From contig JACKKC010000060.1 in assembly GCA_020637615.1 (NCBI GenBank), positions 1 to 6,465 of the forward strand: 6,465 nucleotides of DNA. The letters are read 5' to 3'. Positions 1 through 5,178 of the stretch are shown one piece after another; positions within the stretch are counted from its first letter, which is position 1, and each line of letters starts with the position of its first letter. The notes under the pieces are model-generated. The model saw only the letters and a program-made list of their open reading frames with translations, did no database searches and was not told the DNA's origin. Source of the stretch: Rhodovulum sp. (lineage in GTDB: Bacteria > Pseudomonadota > Alphaproteobacteria > Rhodobacterales > Rhodobacteraceae). A program made the translations under genes and the position numbers.

Positions 1-1185
1 TACGCTGCCGCCGAGGCTCTCGCCCATGCCGGTCGCCTTGGCCTTGGCCGCGGCCAGCGCCTCCTTGAGATCCGCCTCCATGCGCAGGAGGCTCTCCTCC
101 GCCTCACGGCGACGGTTCTTGCCTTCGTCGGCGATGCGCAAGCTGTCCTCGATGGTGGCGATCAGGTCGGCATTGGCCTTCTCGACCGCCTCGATGTCGA
201 AGACGCCGCGCTCCATCTCGGTGCGGATCTCGGCATTCGCCGTGCGCAGGTTTTCCGCGTTCTTCCGCAGAAGCTCGTTGGTCAGGTCGCCCGCCTCGCG
301 CACCACGCTCGCCGCCTCGCGGCTGCGATGGATGGTGACGGATTGGGCGAGCTGGGTTTCCCAGAGCGGCACGGTATTGACCAGCGTCGAATTGATCTTG
401 GTCACCAGGCTCTTGTCGTTCTCCTGGACCAGCCGGATCGAGGGCAGCGACTGCATGGTGACCTGGCGGGTAAGCTTCAGGTCGTGGACCCGGCGCTCCA
501 GATCGTCGCGCGCGGCACGGATGTCGCGCAGCTCCTGCGCCTTCATCACCCCCTCCTGCTCGGGCGCCGCCTGCACCTCGGCCTCCTTGGCCGGGATCGT
601 CGTGCCGTCGAGCTCCGCGAGCTTGGCATCGCCGGCGGCGATGTAGAGCGCGAGCTCGTCGTAGAAGTCGAGCGTCTTCTCGTAGAGCTTGTCGAGGGAC
701 TTGATGTCCTTGAGCAGCGTGTGCTCGTGGGTCAGCAATTCGCCGGTGATCTTGTCGATCTGGCCCTGCACGTCCTCGTAGCGCGCCATGAACTCGGCCA
801 TGGGCTTGGACTTGCCCATCAGCTTCTCCCACCAGGAGAGCTTGCGGTTGGGATCGAGCTCCCGGACCGAGAAACCGCGGATCGAGGTCACCATGTCGCG
901 CAGGGAATCGCCGGCCGGGCCGGTGTCCTTGTTGCGCACGCCGGCGAGCATCTCCTGGCTGATCGCCTGGAGCTCGGCCTGGGCGGCGGAACCGAAGCGA
1001 ATGATCGACTGGGTGTTCGACATGTCGATCTCGGCCTTGCGGCGGTCGATCTCGCCCTGGAGCGCGGGATCGGCGGCGACATCGGCCACGATGAGCTCGC
1101 CCTTGGGCTCGGGCAGCAGCTTCGCGGTGATCGCCTCGACTTCCTCGAGCGCGGCCTGGGCCTGGGCACGGATCTCTTCGGCCAT
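1..1185 (-). CDS. telA: TelA/KlaA/YaaN-family toxic anion resistance protein (C-terminus cut by window edge)
   Basis: The frame is open for 395 codons from the ATG at 1185-1183 to the left edge with no stop, so the extreme C-terminus lies outside; TelA proteins are usually about 380-400 residues, so little is missing. The protein is almost all helical and soluble, with no signal peptide or membrane segment. Recognisable TelA blocks are SWWEKLMG (W118, W119), a central segment containing RLVQENDKSLVTKI followed by NTVPLWE (W275), then a stretch with DLTNELLRKNAENL and ERGVFDIEAVEKANADLI, and an Ala/Glu/Lys-rich likely coiled coil at the end. TelA homologues are linked to tellurite and other toxic-compound or cell-envelope resistance, but no enzymatic activity is established. 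A Shine-Dalgarno GAGGGAG lies 7 nt before the ATG. It starts 17 nt after the xpaC-like stop, so the two are almost certainly co-transcribed. Family assignment is firm; the substrate or role here is unknown. Confidence 0.93.
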   Translation of the reverse strand, partial: MAEEIRAQAQAALEEVEAITAKLLPEPKGELIVADVAADPALQGEIDRRKAEIDMSNTQSIIRFGSAAQAELQAISQEMLAGVRNKDTGPAGDSLRDMVTSIRGFSVRELDPNRKLSWWEKLMGKSKPMAEFMARYEDVQGQIDKITGELLTHEHTLLKDIKSLDKLYEKTLDFYDELALYIAAGDAKLAELDGTTIPAKEAEVQAAPEQEGVMKAQELRDIRAARDDLERRVHDLKLTRQVTMQSLPSIRLVQENDKSLVTKINSTLVNTVPLWETQLAQSVTIHRSREAASVVREAGDLTNELLRKNAENLRTANAEIRTEMERGVFDIEAVEKANADLIATIEDSLRIADEGKNRRREAEESLLRMEADLKEALAAAKAKATGMGESLGGSV

Positions 1186-1202
1186 TCTGGATCTCCCTCG
1201 GT

Positions 1203-2120
1203 CTAGCGGACGGTCAGGCCGTCTTGTTGCAGGCGTTCGCGGAGGACCTCGATCTCGATGTCCAGATCGCTGCGGTTGTCCTCCAGAAGCATGGTCCGAT
1301 GCGTGGTGAAGCTGGTTTCCAGATCCCCGAGCAGCGCCTCGAACTTCGCGCGGGTTTCGGGGTCCCGGGTCCGGCCCCAGAGATCGGCGAACTTCACCGT
1401 CGAATCGCGCAGGCCCACCAGATAGACGCTGAGAAAGGCGCGCGCCCGGGCGAGGTCGCGGGGATCCTGCTCGACAGTGCGGAAGACCTCTCGCGCCTGG
1501 TCGCAGAGGCGCTCCACCCTGCCCTCGAGCCGGGGGTCGCCGATCCGTGCCGCCGCCGCGATGACCTCGCGCACGATGCCCTCGGCCTTGTCGATGGCGC
1601 GGGCGACGCGCTCGCCGGCGAATTCGTCGACGCCTTCCATGCCCTTCTTCTTCATCGGGTCGGGGCCGAAGGCCGCGACATGGGCGATTGTCGCGACCGC
1701 GCCGAAGGCAATCGCCGCGAAGAGCCCCTGGCCGAGCCCCAGATAGGTCGCGAGCCCGATGCTCGCGCCGGCGAGCACAGCCGCGAAGAGCTTGCGCGGG
1801 ATCGCCGGCGGCCGGGCCACCGCGCGCGCGTCATAGGCTTCCTCGGCCCTGAGGCCCTCGTTGAGCAGCCAGGCCGCGAGCATCAGCCCCGCGAAGCCGC
1901 CGAGCTCGCCCAGCATCTCGGGCGCGTTCGCCCGCCCGATCGCCCCGAGCCCGGCGAGGAGCAGCGGCAGCGGCAGGAGGAACATCAGCCGCGCGCGCAG
2001 GCTCACCTTCCGGGCCGGGCGGTTGCGGAAGGGCGCGGCCGGCGGCGCGGCGCCGGGGGGCGCCCCTTCGCCGGACCGCGCGCCGGGCGAATACCGGCCG
2101 CCGAAGCGCTCGCTCGCCAT
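1203..2120 (-). CDS. xpaC: XpaC-like membrane protein (5-bromo-4-chloroindolyl phosphate hydrolysis family)
   Basis: The 305-residue protein starts at the ATG at 2120-2118 and ends with TAG at 1205-1203. Residues 1-40 are a Gly/Pro/Ala/Arg-rich, probably disordered cytoplasmic tail. Hydrophobic segments follow at about 45-62, 72-89, 111-127 and 131-151, arranged as two hairpins. After MKKKG (156-160) comes a soluble helical domain of about 145 residues (for example VDEFAGERVARAIDKAEGI and a charged tail ending DGLTVR). This layout and its position directly before telA match the XpaC family. The family name comes from an indicator-substrate phenotype, so true hydrolase activity is not shown. 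The ATG overlaps the stop of a small upstream ORF (TGATG) and has no good Shine-Dalgarno of its own, which points to translational coupling. The frame stays open upstream to 2564, but that extension is Arg/Pro-rich, lacks family similarity and runs through the regulatory region, so I reject it. Confidence 0.85.
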   Translation of the reverse strand: MASERFGGRYSPGARSGEGAPPGAAPPAAPFRNRPARKVSLRARLMFLLPLPLLLAGLGAIGRANAPEMLGELGGFAGLMLAAWLLNEGLRAEEAYDARAVARPPAIPRKLFAAVLAGASIGLATYLGLGQGLFAAIAFGAVATIAHVAAFGPDPMKKKGMEGVDEFAGERVARAIDKAEGIVREVIAAAARIGDPRLEGRVERLCDQAREVFRTVEQDPRDLARARAFLSVYLVGLRDSTVKFADLWGRTRDPETRAKFEALLGDLETSFTTHRTMLLEDNRSDLDIEIEVLRERLQQDGLTVR

Positions 2121-2206
2121 CAGAAGCCCGGAACGGCCGGCCCCATCGCGCCGAACCCGGTCGCCAGCACGATGGCTGCCAGTACGAGGAATCCGAAGAC
2201 CCGCAT
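2120..2206 (-). CDS. Small single-helix membrane peptide, translationally coupled to xpaC-like gene
   Basis: This 28-residue ORF (ATG at 2206-2204, TGA at 2122-2120) begins MRVFGFLVLAAIVLATG and ends GPAVPGF. It is one hydrophobic helix of about 17-20 residues with a single positive charge at the front, so it should be an inner-membrane peptide or an uncleaved signal-like sequence. I see no lipobox cysteine. It has the best ribosome-binding site of the operon: GAGAGGA lies 6 nt before the ATG. Its stop overlaps the ATG of the XpaC-like gene as TGATG, so ribosomes finishing it could restart on xpaC. In-frame ATGs at 2221 and 2239 would add 5 or 11 residues but lack a comparable site. It may be a real small protein acting with XpaC/TelA in the membrane, or only a leader that delivers ribosomes to xpaC. 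I do not recognise a family. Confidence 0.6.
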   Translation of the reverse strand: MRVFGFLVLAAIVLATGFGAMGPAVPGF

Positions 2207-2311
2207 GGGCAATCCTCTCATCCGCCGGGACAGATTCATCCGGCGATTCCGATGCGATGCAACATAATCTCGTGCGTGCGCGGAGACCAGAGGCCCGTCC
2301 GACGCAGGCGA

Positions 2312-2330
2312 ACATTCCCGCGCGGAATGT
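2312..2330. repeat. Inverted repeat, candidate operator in divergent spacer
   Basis: The arms ACATTCC (2312-2318) and GGAATGT (2324-2330) are perfect inverted repeats around a 5-bp CGCGC centre. The site lies between the two divergent genes, upstream of the candidate promoters on both sides, as expected for a transcription-factor site. It could also be a chance palindrome. No neighbouring regulator gene is visible that would suggest its ligand. Confidence 0.3.
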
Positions 2331-2384
2331 CGCGATTGCGGCCGATCCAGCCGCAGCGGGGCGGTACGGTCCGGAGAAGTCGCT

Positions 2385-2413
2385 TTGTCTGGCCCGTGAT
2401 TCGCGGTAATTAT
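2385..2413 (+). promoter_or_regulatory. Candidate csp promoter
   Basis: TTGTCT (2385-2390) and AATTAT (2408-2413) are separated by 17 bp. The AT-rich GGTAATTATGG patch stands out in otherwise GC-rich sequence. Transcription would begin near 2420, giving a leader of about 115 nt before the csp start codon. Long leaders are common for cold-inducible csp genes. This rests on motif matching only. Confidence 0.4.
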
Positions 2414-2417
2414 GGGC

Positions 2418-2431
2418 CACGAAGTTTCGTG
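2418..2431. repeat. Perfect 14-bp palindrome at the predicted csp transcript start
   Basis: CACGAA (2418-2423) and TTCGTG (2426-2431) form a perfect inverted repeat with a 2-bp GT centre. Beyond a single mismatch on each side, GG (2415-2416) pairs with CC (2433-2434). It overlaps the predicted start of the csp transcript, so it could be a repressor site. If transcribed, the 2-nt centre means the innermost pairs must open to form a loop. Confidence 0.35.
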
Positions 2432-2491
2432 TCCTGATGCGGCCGCCTTCACCGAGCTGCACGGCAGAGGGGGGCGTGACGTCGCGAAAGG

Positions 2492-2510
2492 CCCGGACGC
2501 GGGGTCCGGG
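2492..2510 (+). promoter_or_regulatory. Stable hairpin in the csp 5' leader
   Basis: CCCGGAC (2492-2498) and GTCCGGG (2504-2510) can form a 7-bp GC-rich stem with a 5-nt GCGGG loop. It ends 10 nt before the AAGGA at 2521-2525 and 25 nt before the csp ATG. It could control access to the ribosome-binding site or stabilise the mRNA. Temperature dependence cannot be judged from sequence. Confidence 0.35.
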
Positions 2511-2535
2511 TGAATTGACCAAGGATACCGAAGGA

Positions 2536-2739
2536 ATGGCCAAGGGCACGGTCAAGTGGTTCAATACCGAGAAGGGCTATGGTTTCATCCAGCCCGCGGA
2601 TGGCGGCAAGGACATCTTCGTGCATATCACCGCGGTTCAGGCGGCCGGCCTGCAAACGCTCAAGGACAACCAGCCGATCGAATACGAACTGATCGACGGC
2701 CGCGACGGGCGCAAGAGCGCCGGTGACCTGAAGGTCTGA
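2536..2739 (+). CDS. cspA: CspA-family cold-shock protein (67 aa)
   Basis: A single cold-shock domain makes up the whole 67-residue protein, the usual length for the family. It begins MAKGTVKWFN, with RNP1 as KGYGFI (13-18) and RNP2 as DIFVHI (26-31), including the aromatic residues that stack on nucleic acid bases (W9, F10, Y15, F17, F28, H30). Such proteins bind single-stranded RNA or DNA in the cytoplasm and melt mRNA structure, in the cold or as general RNA chaperones; which applies here cannot be told. The ATG at 2536 matches the canonical family N-terminus. The frame is open back to 2437, but that extension has no similarity to the family. AAGGA at 2521-2525 is 10 nt upstream, and a second GAAGGA abuts the ATG and is too close to serve. 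The gene is probably monocistronic: a hairpin follows 22 nt after the stop. Confidence 0.95.
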   Translation: MAKGTVKWFNTEKGYGFIQPADGGKDIFVHITAVQAAGLQTLKDNQPIEYELIDGRDGRKSAGDLKV

Positions 2740-2760
2740 TCGCCCCCCCCGGGGGCAGCG

Positions 2761-2799
2761 CCCGACCCCTCGGCGCTTTGGCAGCGGCGAGGGGTCGGG
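2761..2799 (+). terminator. Strong GC-rich hairpin after csp, probable terminator
   Basis: CCCGACCCCTCG (2761-2772) pairs perfectly over 12 bp with CGAGGGGTCGGG (2788-2799). The stem continues after one G/G mismatch with CGCT/AGCG and closes with the loop TTGGC. Only a short GCTT follows, so the U-tract is poor, as is common in GC-rich genomes. It separates csp from the mntH promoter, whose -35 begins three bases later. Confidence 0.7.
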
Positions 2800-2801
2800 G
2801 C

Positions 2802-2830
2802 TTGACGAACCGCCTCTCGCCCAGCATGTT
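2802..2830 (+). promoter_or_regulatory. Candidate mntH promoter
   Basis: TTGACG (2802-2807) is a strong -35 match. With a 17-bp spacer it leads to a weak -10, CATGTT (2825-2830). GTTAAT (2828-2833) is a better -10 sequence but has a 20-bp spacer. Either way transcription would start inside the palindrome at 2830-2850, so a protein bound there would block the polymerase. Confidence 0.5.
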
Positions 2831-2850
2831 AATGCAAATCATTTGCATTA
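2830..2850. promoter_or_regulatory. Perfect palindromic operator upstream of mntH, probable Mur (manganese) box
   Basis: The arms TAATGCAAAT (2830-2839) and ATTTGCATTA (2841-2850) are perfect inverted repeats around C2840. This is an AT-rich island in very GC-rich DNA. Alphaproteobacteria often control Mn(II) uptake genes with Mur, a Fur-family repressor that binds TGCAA-type palindromes. The sequence, and its position over the predicted mntH start site, fit that. It is unlike the enterobacterial MntR box as I recall it. The regulator assignment is inference; the palindrome itself is certain. Confidence 0.75.
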
Positions 2851-2884
2851 CCGGCGCGACATGGGCGGAACGATCCAGGAGGCG

Positions 2885-4213
2885 ATGCCGGCCGGCACCG
2901 ACGAGGGGTGGCGGCAGGAACGGGGTGCGCCATCGCTTCTGGAGTCCTTCGGCAGCGTCCGGGTGGGTGGCGGGTCGCGCTGGCGCCAGTTCCTGGCGTT
3001 TCTCGGCCCCGGATACCTGGTCGCGGTCGGCTACATGGACCCGGGCAACTGGGCCACCTCGCTGGCCGGCGGCGCCCGGTTCGGCTACGCGCTGCTCACG
3101 GTCGCGCTGCTCTCGAACTGCATGGCGATCGTGCTCCAGGCGCTCTGCGCGCGGCTCGCCGTGGGTTCGGAGCGGGATCTCGCCCAGGCCTGCCGCGACG
3201 CCTTCCCCCGCTGGGTGGCCTGGCCGCTCTGGCTGCTGGCGGAGCTCGCCATCTGCGCCACCGACCTCGCCGAGGTCATCGGCACGGCGATCGGCCTGAA
3301 CCTGCTCTTCGGAATCCCGCTCGAGCTCGGTGTCCTGCTGACGGCGCTCGACGTCTTCCTGGTCCTCTGGCTGCAGACCCGCGGCTTCCGCCGGATCGAG
3401 GCGCTGATCATCACCCTGATCCTGATCGTGGCGGCCTGCTTCGCGATCCAGATCGCGCTGGCCGATCCCGACTGGGGCGCGGTGATCCGCGGCTTCGCGC
3501 CGACCACGGAGATCTTCCGCGACCCGACCATGCTCTACCTCGCCATGGGCATCATCGGCGCCACCGTCATGCCGCATAATCTCTACCTGCATTCGGGTAT
3601 CGTGCAGACCCGCGCCTATGGCCGCAGCCTGCCCGAACGGCGCCGGGCGCTGCGCTACGCGACGATCGATTCGACCGTCGCGCTCATGTTCGCGCTGACG
3701 ATCAACGCCTCGATCCTGATCCTCGCGGCGGCCACCTTCCACGAGGCCGGCCATACCGACGTGGCCGAGCTCGGCCGGGCGCAGGAGCTCCTGCGGCCGC
3801 TGCTCGGCGCCTCGATCGCGCCCTCGCTCTTCGGGATCGCGCTGCTCTGCTGCGGCCTCAGCTCGACGGTGACGGCCACCATGGCCGGGCAGATCGTCAT
3901 GGAGGGCTTCATCAATTTCCGGGTCGCCCCCTGGCTGCGGCGGCTGATCACCCGCGGGGTGGCGATCGTGCCGGCGATCCTGGTGACGCTGCTCTACGGC
4001 GAGAGCGAGACGGCGCGGCTCCTGATCCTGAGCCAGGTGGTCCTGAGCCTGCAGCTCCCCTTCGCCATCGTGCCGCTGGTGATGTTCACCGCCTCGCGCG
4101 CCAAGATGGGCGCGCTGGTGGCGCCCCGCTGGCTGACCGCCACCGCCGCCCTCATCGCCGCGGCGGTGATCTCGCTCAATATCGAGCTGCTGCTCGACCT
4201 CTTCACGGCCTGA
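2885..4213 (+). CDS. mntH: Nramp-family Mn(II)/divalent metal ion importer MntH
   Basis: The 442-residue polytopic inner-membrane protein would import Mn(II), and possibly Fe(II), with protons. The two defining unwound-helix motifs are intact: GYMDPGNW in helix 1 (D52, N55) and ATVMPHNLYLHS in helix 6 (A226, M229, H231); D52, N55, A226 and M229 correspond to the metal ligands known in the family. Hydrophobic segments continue to the C-terminus with about eleven helices. The start is uncertain. ATG 2885 gives an N-terminus (MPAGTDEGWRQERG...) of ordinary length and leaves 34 nt after the operator, but its AGGAGG (2877-2882) is only 2 nt away. ATG 2861 would add 8 residues, has no Shine-Dalgarno and sits 10 nt from the operator. 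A TTG at 2843 lies inside the operator and is unlikely. The gene stands alone and is probably repressed by manganese. Confidence 0.93.
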   Translation: MPAGTDEGWRQERGAPSLLESFGSVRVGGGSRWRQFLAFLGPGYLVAVGYMDPGNWATSLAGGARFGYALLTVALLSNCMAIVLQALCARLAVGSERDLAQACRDAFPRWVAWPLWLLAELAICATDLAEVIGTAIGLNLLFGIPLELGVLLTALDVFLVLWLQTRGFRRIEALIITLILIVAACFAIQIALADPDWGAVIRGFAPTTEIFRDPTMLYLAMGIIGATVMPHNLYLHSGIVQTRAYGRSLPERRRALRYATIDSTVALMFALTINASILILAAATFHEAGHTDVAELGRAQELLRPLLGASIAPSLFGIALLCCGLSSTVTATMAGQIVMEGFINFRVAPWLRRLITRGVAIVPAILVTLLYGESETARLLILSQVVLSLQLPFAIVPLVMFTASRAKMGALVAPRWLTATAALIAAAVISLNIELLLDLFTA

Positions 4214-4283
4214 CCCGCCCCGCCGTCCCGGTCAGAAACCTGGAGAGCAGTGCCGGGGGTGCGGGGGCGGCGAGCGCCCCGCC

Positions 4284-4303
4284 GGCGCGCGAAGGCGCGC
4301 GCC
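4284..4303 (+). terminator. GC hairpin downstream of mntH, possible terminator
   Basis: GGCGCGCG (4284-4291) pairs perfectly with CGCGCGCC (4296-4303) around the loop AAGG. It lies 70 nt after the mntH stop in the convergent spacer and has no U-tract, so termination is plausible but not assured. Because the structure is symmetrical it could also act on the opposite-strand transcript. Confidence 0.45.
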
Positions 4304-4342
4304 CAACCAAGGAAACCCTGCGCGCACCCGCGCGCACGGGTC

Positions 4343-4358
4343 GGCCGCAACGGCGGCC
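4343..4358 (-). terminator. Short hairpin just after the rluB-like stop codon
   Basis: GGCCGC (4343-4348) and GCGGCC (4353-4358) form a 6-bp stem with an AACG loop (CGTT on the minus strand), 3 nt beyond the stop codon of the minus-strand pseudouridine synthase gene. There is no T-rich tail. It may help end that transcript together with the hairpin at 4284-4303. Confidence 0.3.
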
Positions 4359-4361
4359 CGC

Positions 4362-5096
4362 CTACCGGCGCAACCCGAGCTGGTCCTGCAGTACCTTCGC
4401 CCGGACCTCCTCCACCGCCCCGGGGGCGAGGTCGCCGAGGAGGAACGGCCCGTAGGAAGTCCGGATCAGCCGGTTGACCACCAGCCCGACGCTTTCGAGC
4501 GCGCGGCGCACCTCGCGGTTGCGCCCCTCGCGGATGCCGACGGTCAGCCAGGCATTGCCGCCCTGCTGGCGGTCGATGCGCAGGCTCATCGGCTGGAACC
4601 TTTCGCCCTCGATCGTGACGCCGCGGCGGAGCGGCTCGAGGCTCTCGTCGCTCGGCGTGCCCCTGGCGCGCACCCGGTACTTGCGCATCCAGCCGGTGGA
4701 GGGCAGCTCCAGCCGCCGCTTCAGGTCGCCGTCGTTGGTCAGCAGCAGCAGGCCCTCGGAGGTGAGGTCGAGGCGCCCGATGCTGACCACCCGCGGCATG
4801 TCCGGGGGGAGCTGCGAGAAGACCGTCGGGCGGCCCTTTTCGTCGCGGGCGCTGGTCACCACCCCGGCCGGCTTGTGATAGCGCCAGAGCCGCAGCGGCT
4901 CCGGCGCGCCGAGCGGCCGGCCGTCGACCACGATCCGGTCGGCGGCGGTCACGTTGAGCGCGGGGCTGTCGATGACCTTGCCGTTCACCGCGACCCGCCC
5001 CTCGGCGATCATCGCCTCGGCGCCGCGGCGGGAGGCGAGGCCGGCGCGGGCGAGGCGCTTGGCGATGCGTTCGGAGGGCGGGTCAGCGCTGGCCAT
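4362..5096 (-). CDS. rluB: RsuA/RluB-family rRNA pseudouridine synthase
   Basis: This 244-residue cytoplasmic enzyme would isomerise a uridine in ribosomal RNA to pseudouridine. Residues 8-55 are an S4 RNA-binding domain (ERIAKRLARAGLASRRGAE, then GRVAVNGKV). The catalytic domain follows with HKPAGVVTS (74-82), RPTVFSQLP (89-97) and the catalytic loop GRLDLTSEGLLLLTNDG with the nucleophile D110, then EGRNREVRR and the closing RLIRTSYGPF region. Several of these, including RPTVF and the position of the aspartate, are closest to RluB (23S rRNA near position 2605), but RsuA, RluE and RluF share the fold, so target specificity is tentative. There is no long basic C-terminal tail. AGGAG lies 6 nt before the ATG at 5096. 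It diverges from tadA across 82 bp. Confidence 0.9.
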   Translation of the reverse strand: MASADPPSERIAKRLARAGLASRRGAEAMIAEGRVAVNGKVIDSPALNVTAADRIVVDGRPLGAPEPLRLWRYHKPAGVVTSARDEKGRPTVFSQLPPDMPRVVSIGRLDLTSEGLLLLTNDGDLKRRLELPSTGWMRKYRVRARGTPSDESLEPLRRGVTIEGERFQPMSLRIDRQQGGNAWLTVGIREGRNREVRRALESVGLVVNRLIRTSYGPFLLGDLAPGAVEEVRAKVLQDQLGLRR

Positions 5097-5178
5097 GGCC
5101 TGCTCCTACAGGGCGGGCCCGGCGGCTGGCAATGCCATTCCAGCTTGCCTGCGGGCCCCGGCCGCGCGAGGGTCACCC
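5097..5178. promoter_or_regulatory. Divergent promoter region between rluB-like gene and tadA
   Basis: This 82-bp spacer must contain promoters for both divergent genes, but no convincing -35/-10 pair stands out in the GC-rich sequence. It has a nested symmetry: GCTGG (5125-5129) pairs with CCAGC (5140-5144), and TGGCA/TGCCA (5127-5137) is a tighter palindrome inside it. GCGGGCCC occurs twice, at 5113-5120 and 5151-5158, flanking this symmetry. These could be regulatory or chance features of GC-rich DNA. Confidence 0.35.

Larger units (their letters stand above)
2207..2535. promoter_or_regulatory. Divergent regulatory region between the xpaC-telA operon and csp
   Basis: This 329-bp stretch holds no convincing gene; frames that cross it are Arg/Pro-rich extensions of neighbours. 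It must drive the xpaC-telA operon leftwards and csp rightwards. For the leftward side, a weak TTGCAT (2262-2257) lies 17 bp from ATGAAT (2239-2234) on the minus strand; this is a poor match and tentative. The middle contains an inverted repeat at 2312-2330 and a possible hairpin at 2337-2355 (arms TGCGGC and GCCGCA). The csp promoter candidate, a start-site palindrome and a leader hairpin occupy the right half and are listed separately. Confidence 0.55.

Noticed and set aside
328..1206. Long plus-strand open frame of 292 codons.
   Set aside because: It lies antisense to telA, and its Leu/Gly/His-rich composition is typical of a shadow frame in GC-rich DNA.
1224..2267. Long plus-strand open frame of 347 codons.
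   Set aside because: It is antisense to the xpaC-like gene, with Arg/Glu/Pro-rich composition and no recognisable domain.
2207..2452. Upstream extension of the small membrane ORF to 110 codons.
   Set aside because: Only the last 28 codons form a coherent hydrophobic protein behind a Shine-Dalgarno; the rest is non-coding in character.
2437..2535. N-terminal extension of the cold-shock protein from ATG 2437.
   Set aside because: The extension lies in the leader, includes the hairpin at 2492-2510, and precedes a canonical MAKGTVKWFN start with upstream AAGGA.
1203..2564. Full-length 453-codon reading of the xpaC-like frame.
   Set aside because: The upstream 148 codons are Arg/Pro/Ser-rich, cross the divergent regulatory region and the small coupled ORF, and even overlap the csp start on the other strand. 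The family-like part begins at 2120.
2743..2755. The C8G5 run as a terminator or slippage site.
   Set aside because: It has no loop room for a good hairpin of its own and lies after the csp stop, so slippage would have no coding effect.
2843..2884. TTG at 2843 as the mntH start.
   Set aside because: It is inside the right arm of the palindromic operator and likely at or just after the transcription start, with no ribosome-binding site.
2660..3754. Long minus-strand open frame of 364 codons.
   Set aside because: It runs antisense through csp's end, the terminator, the operator and half of mntH; low-complexity Arg/Asp/Gln/Gly composition marks it as a shadow.
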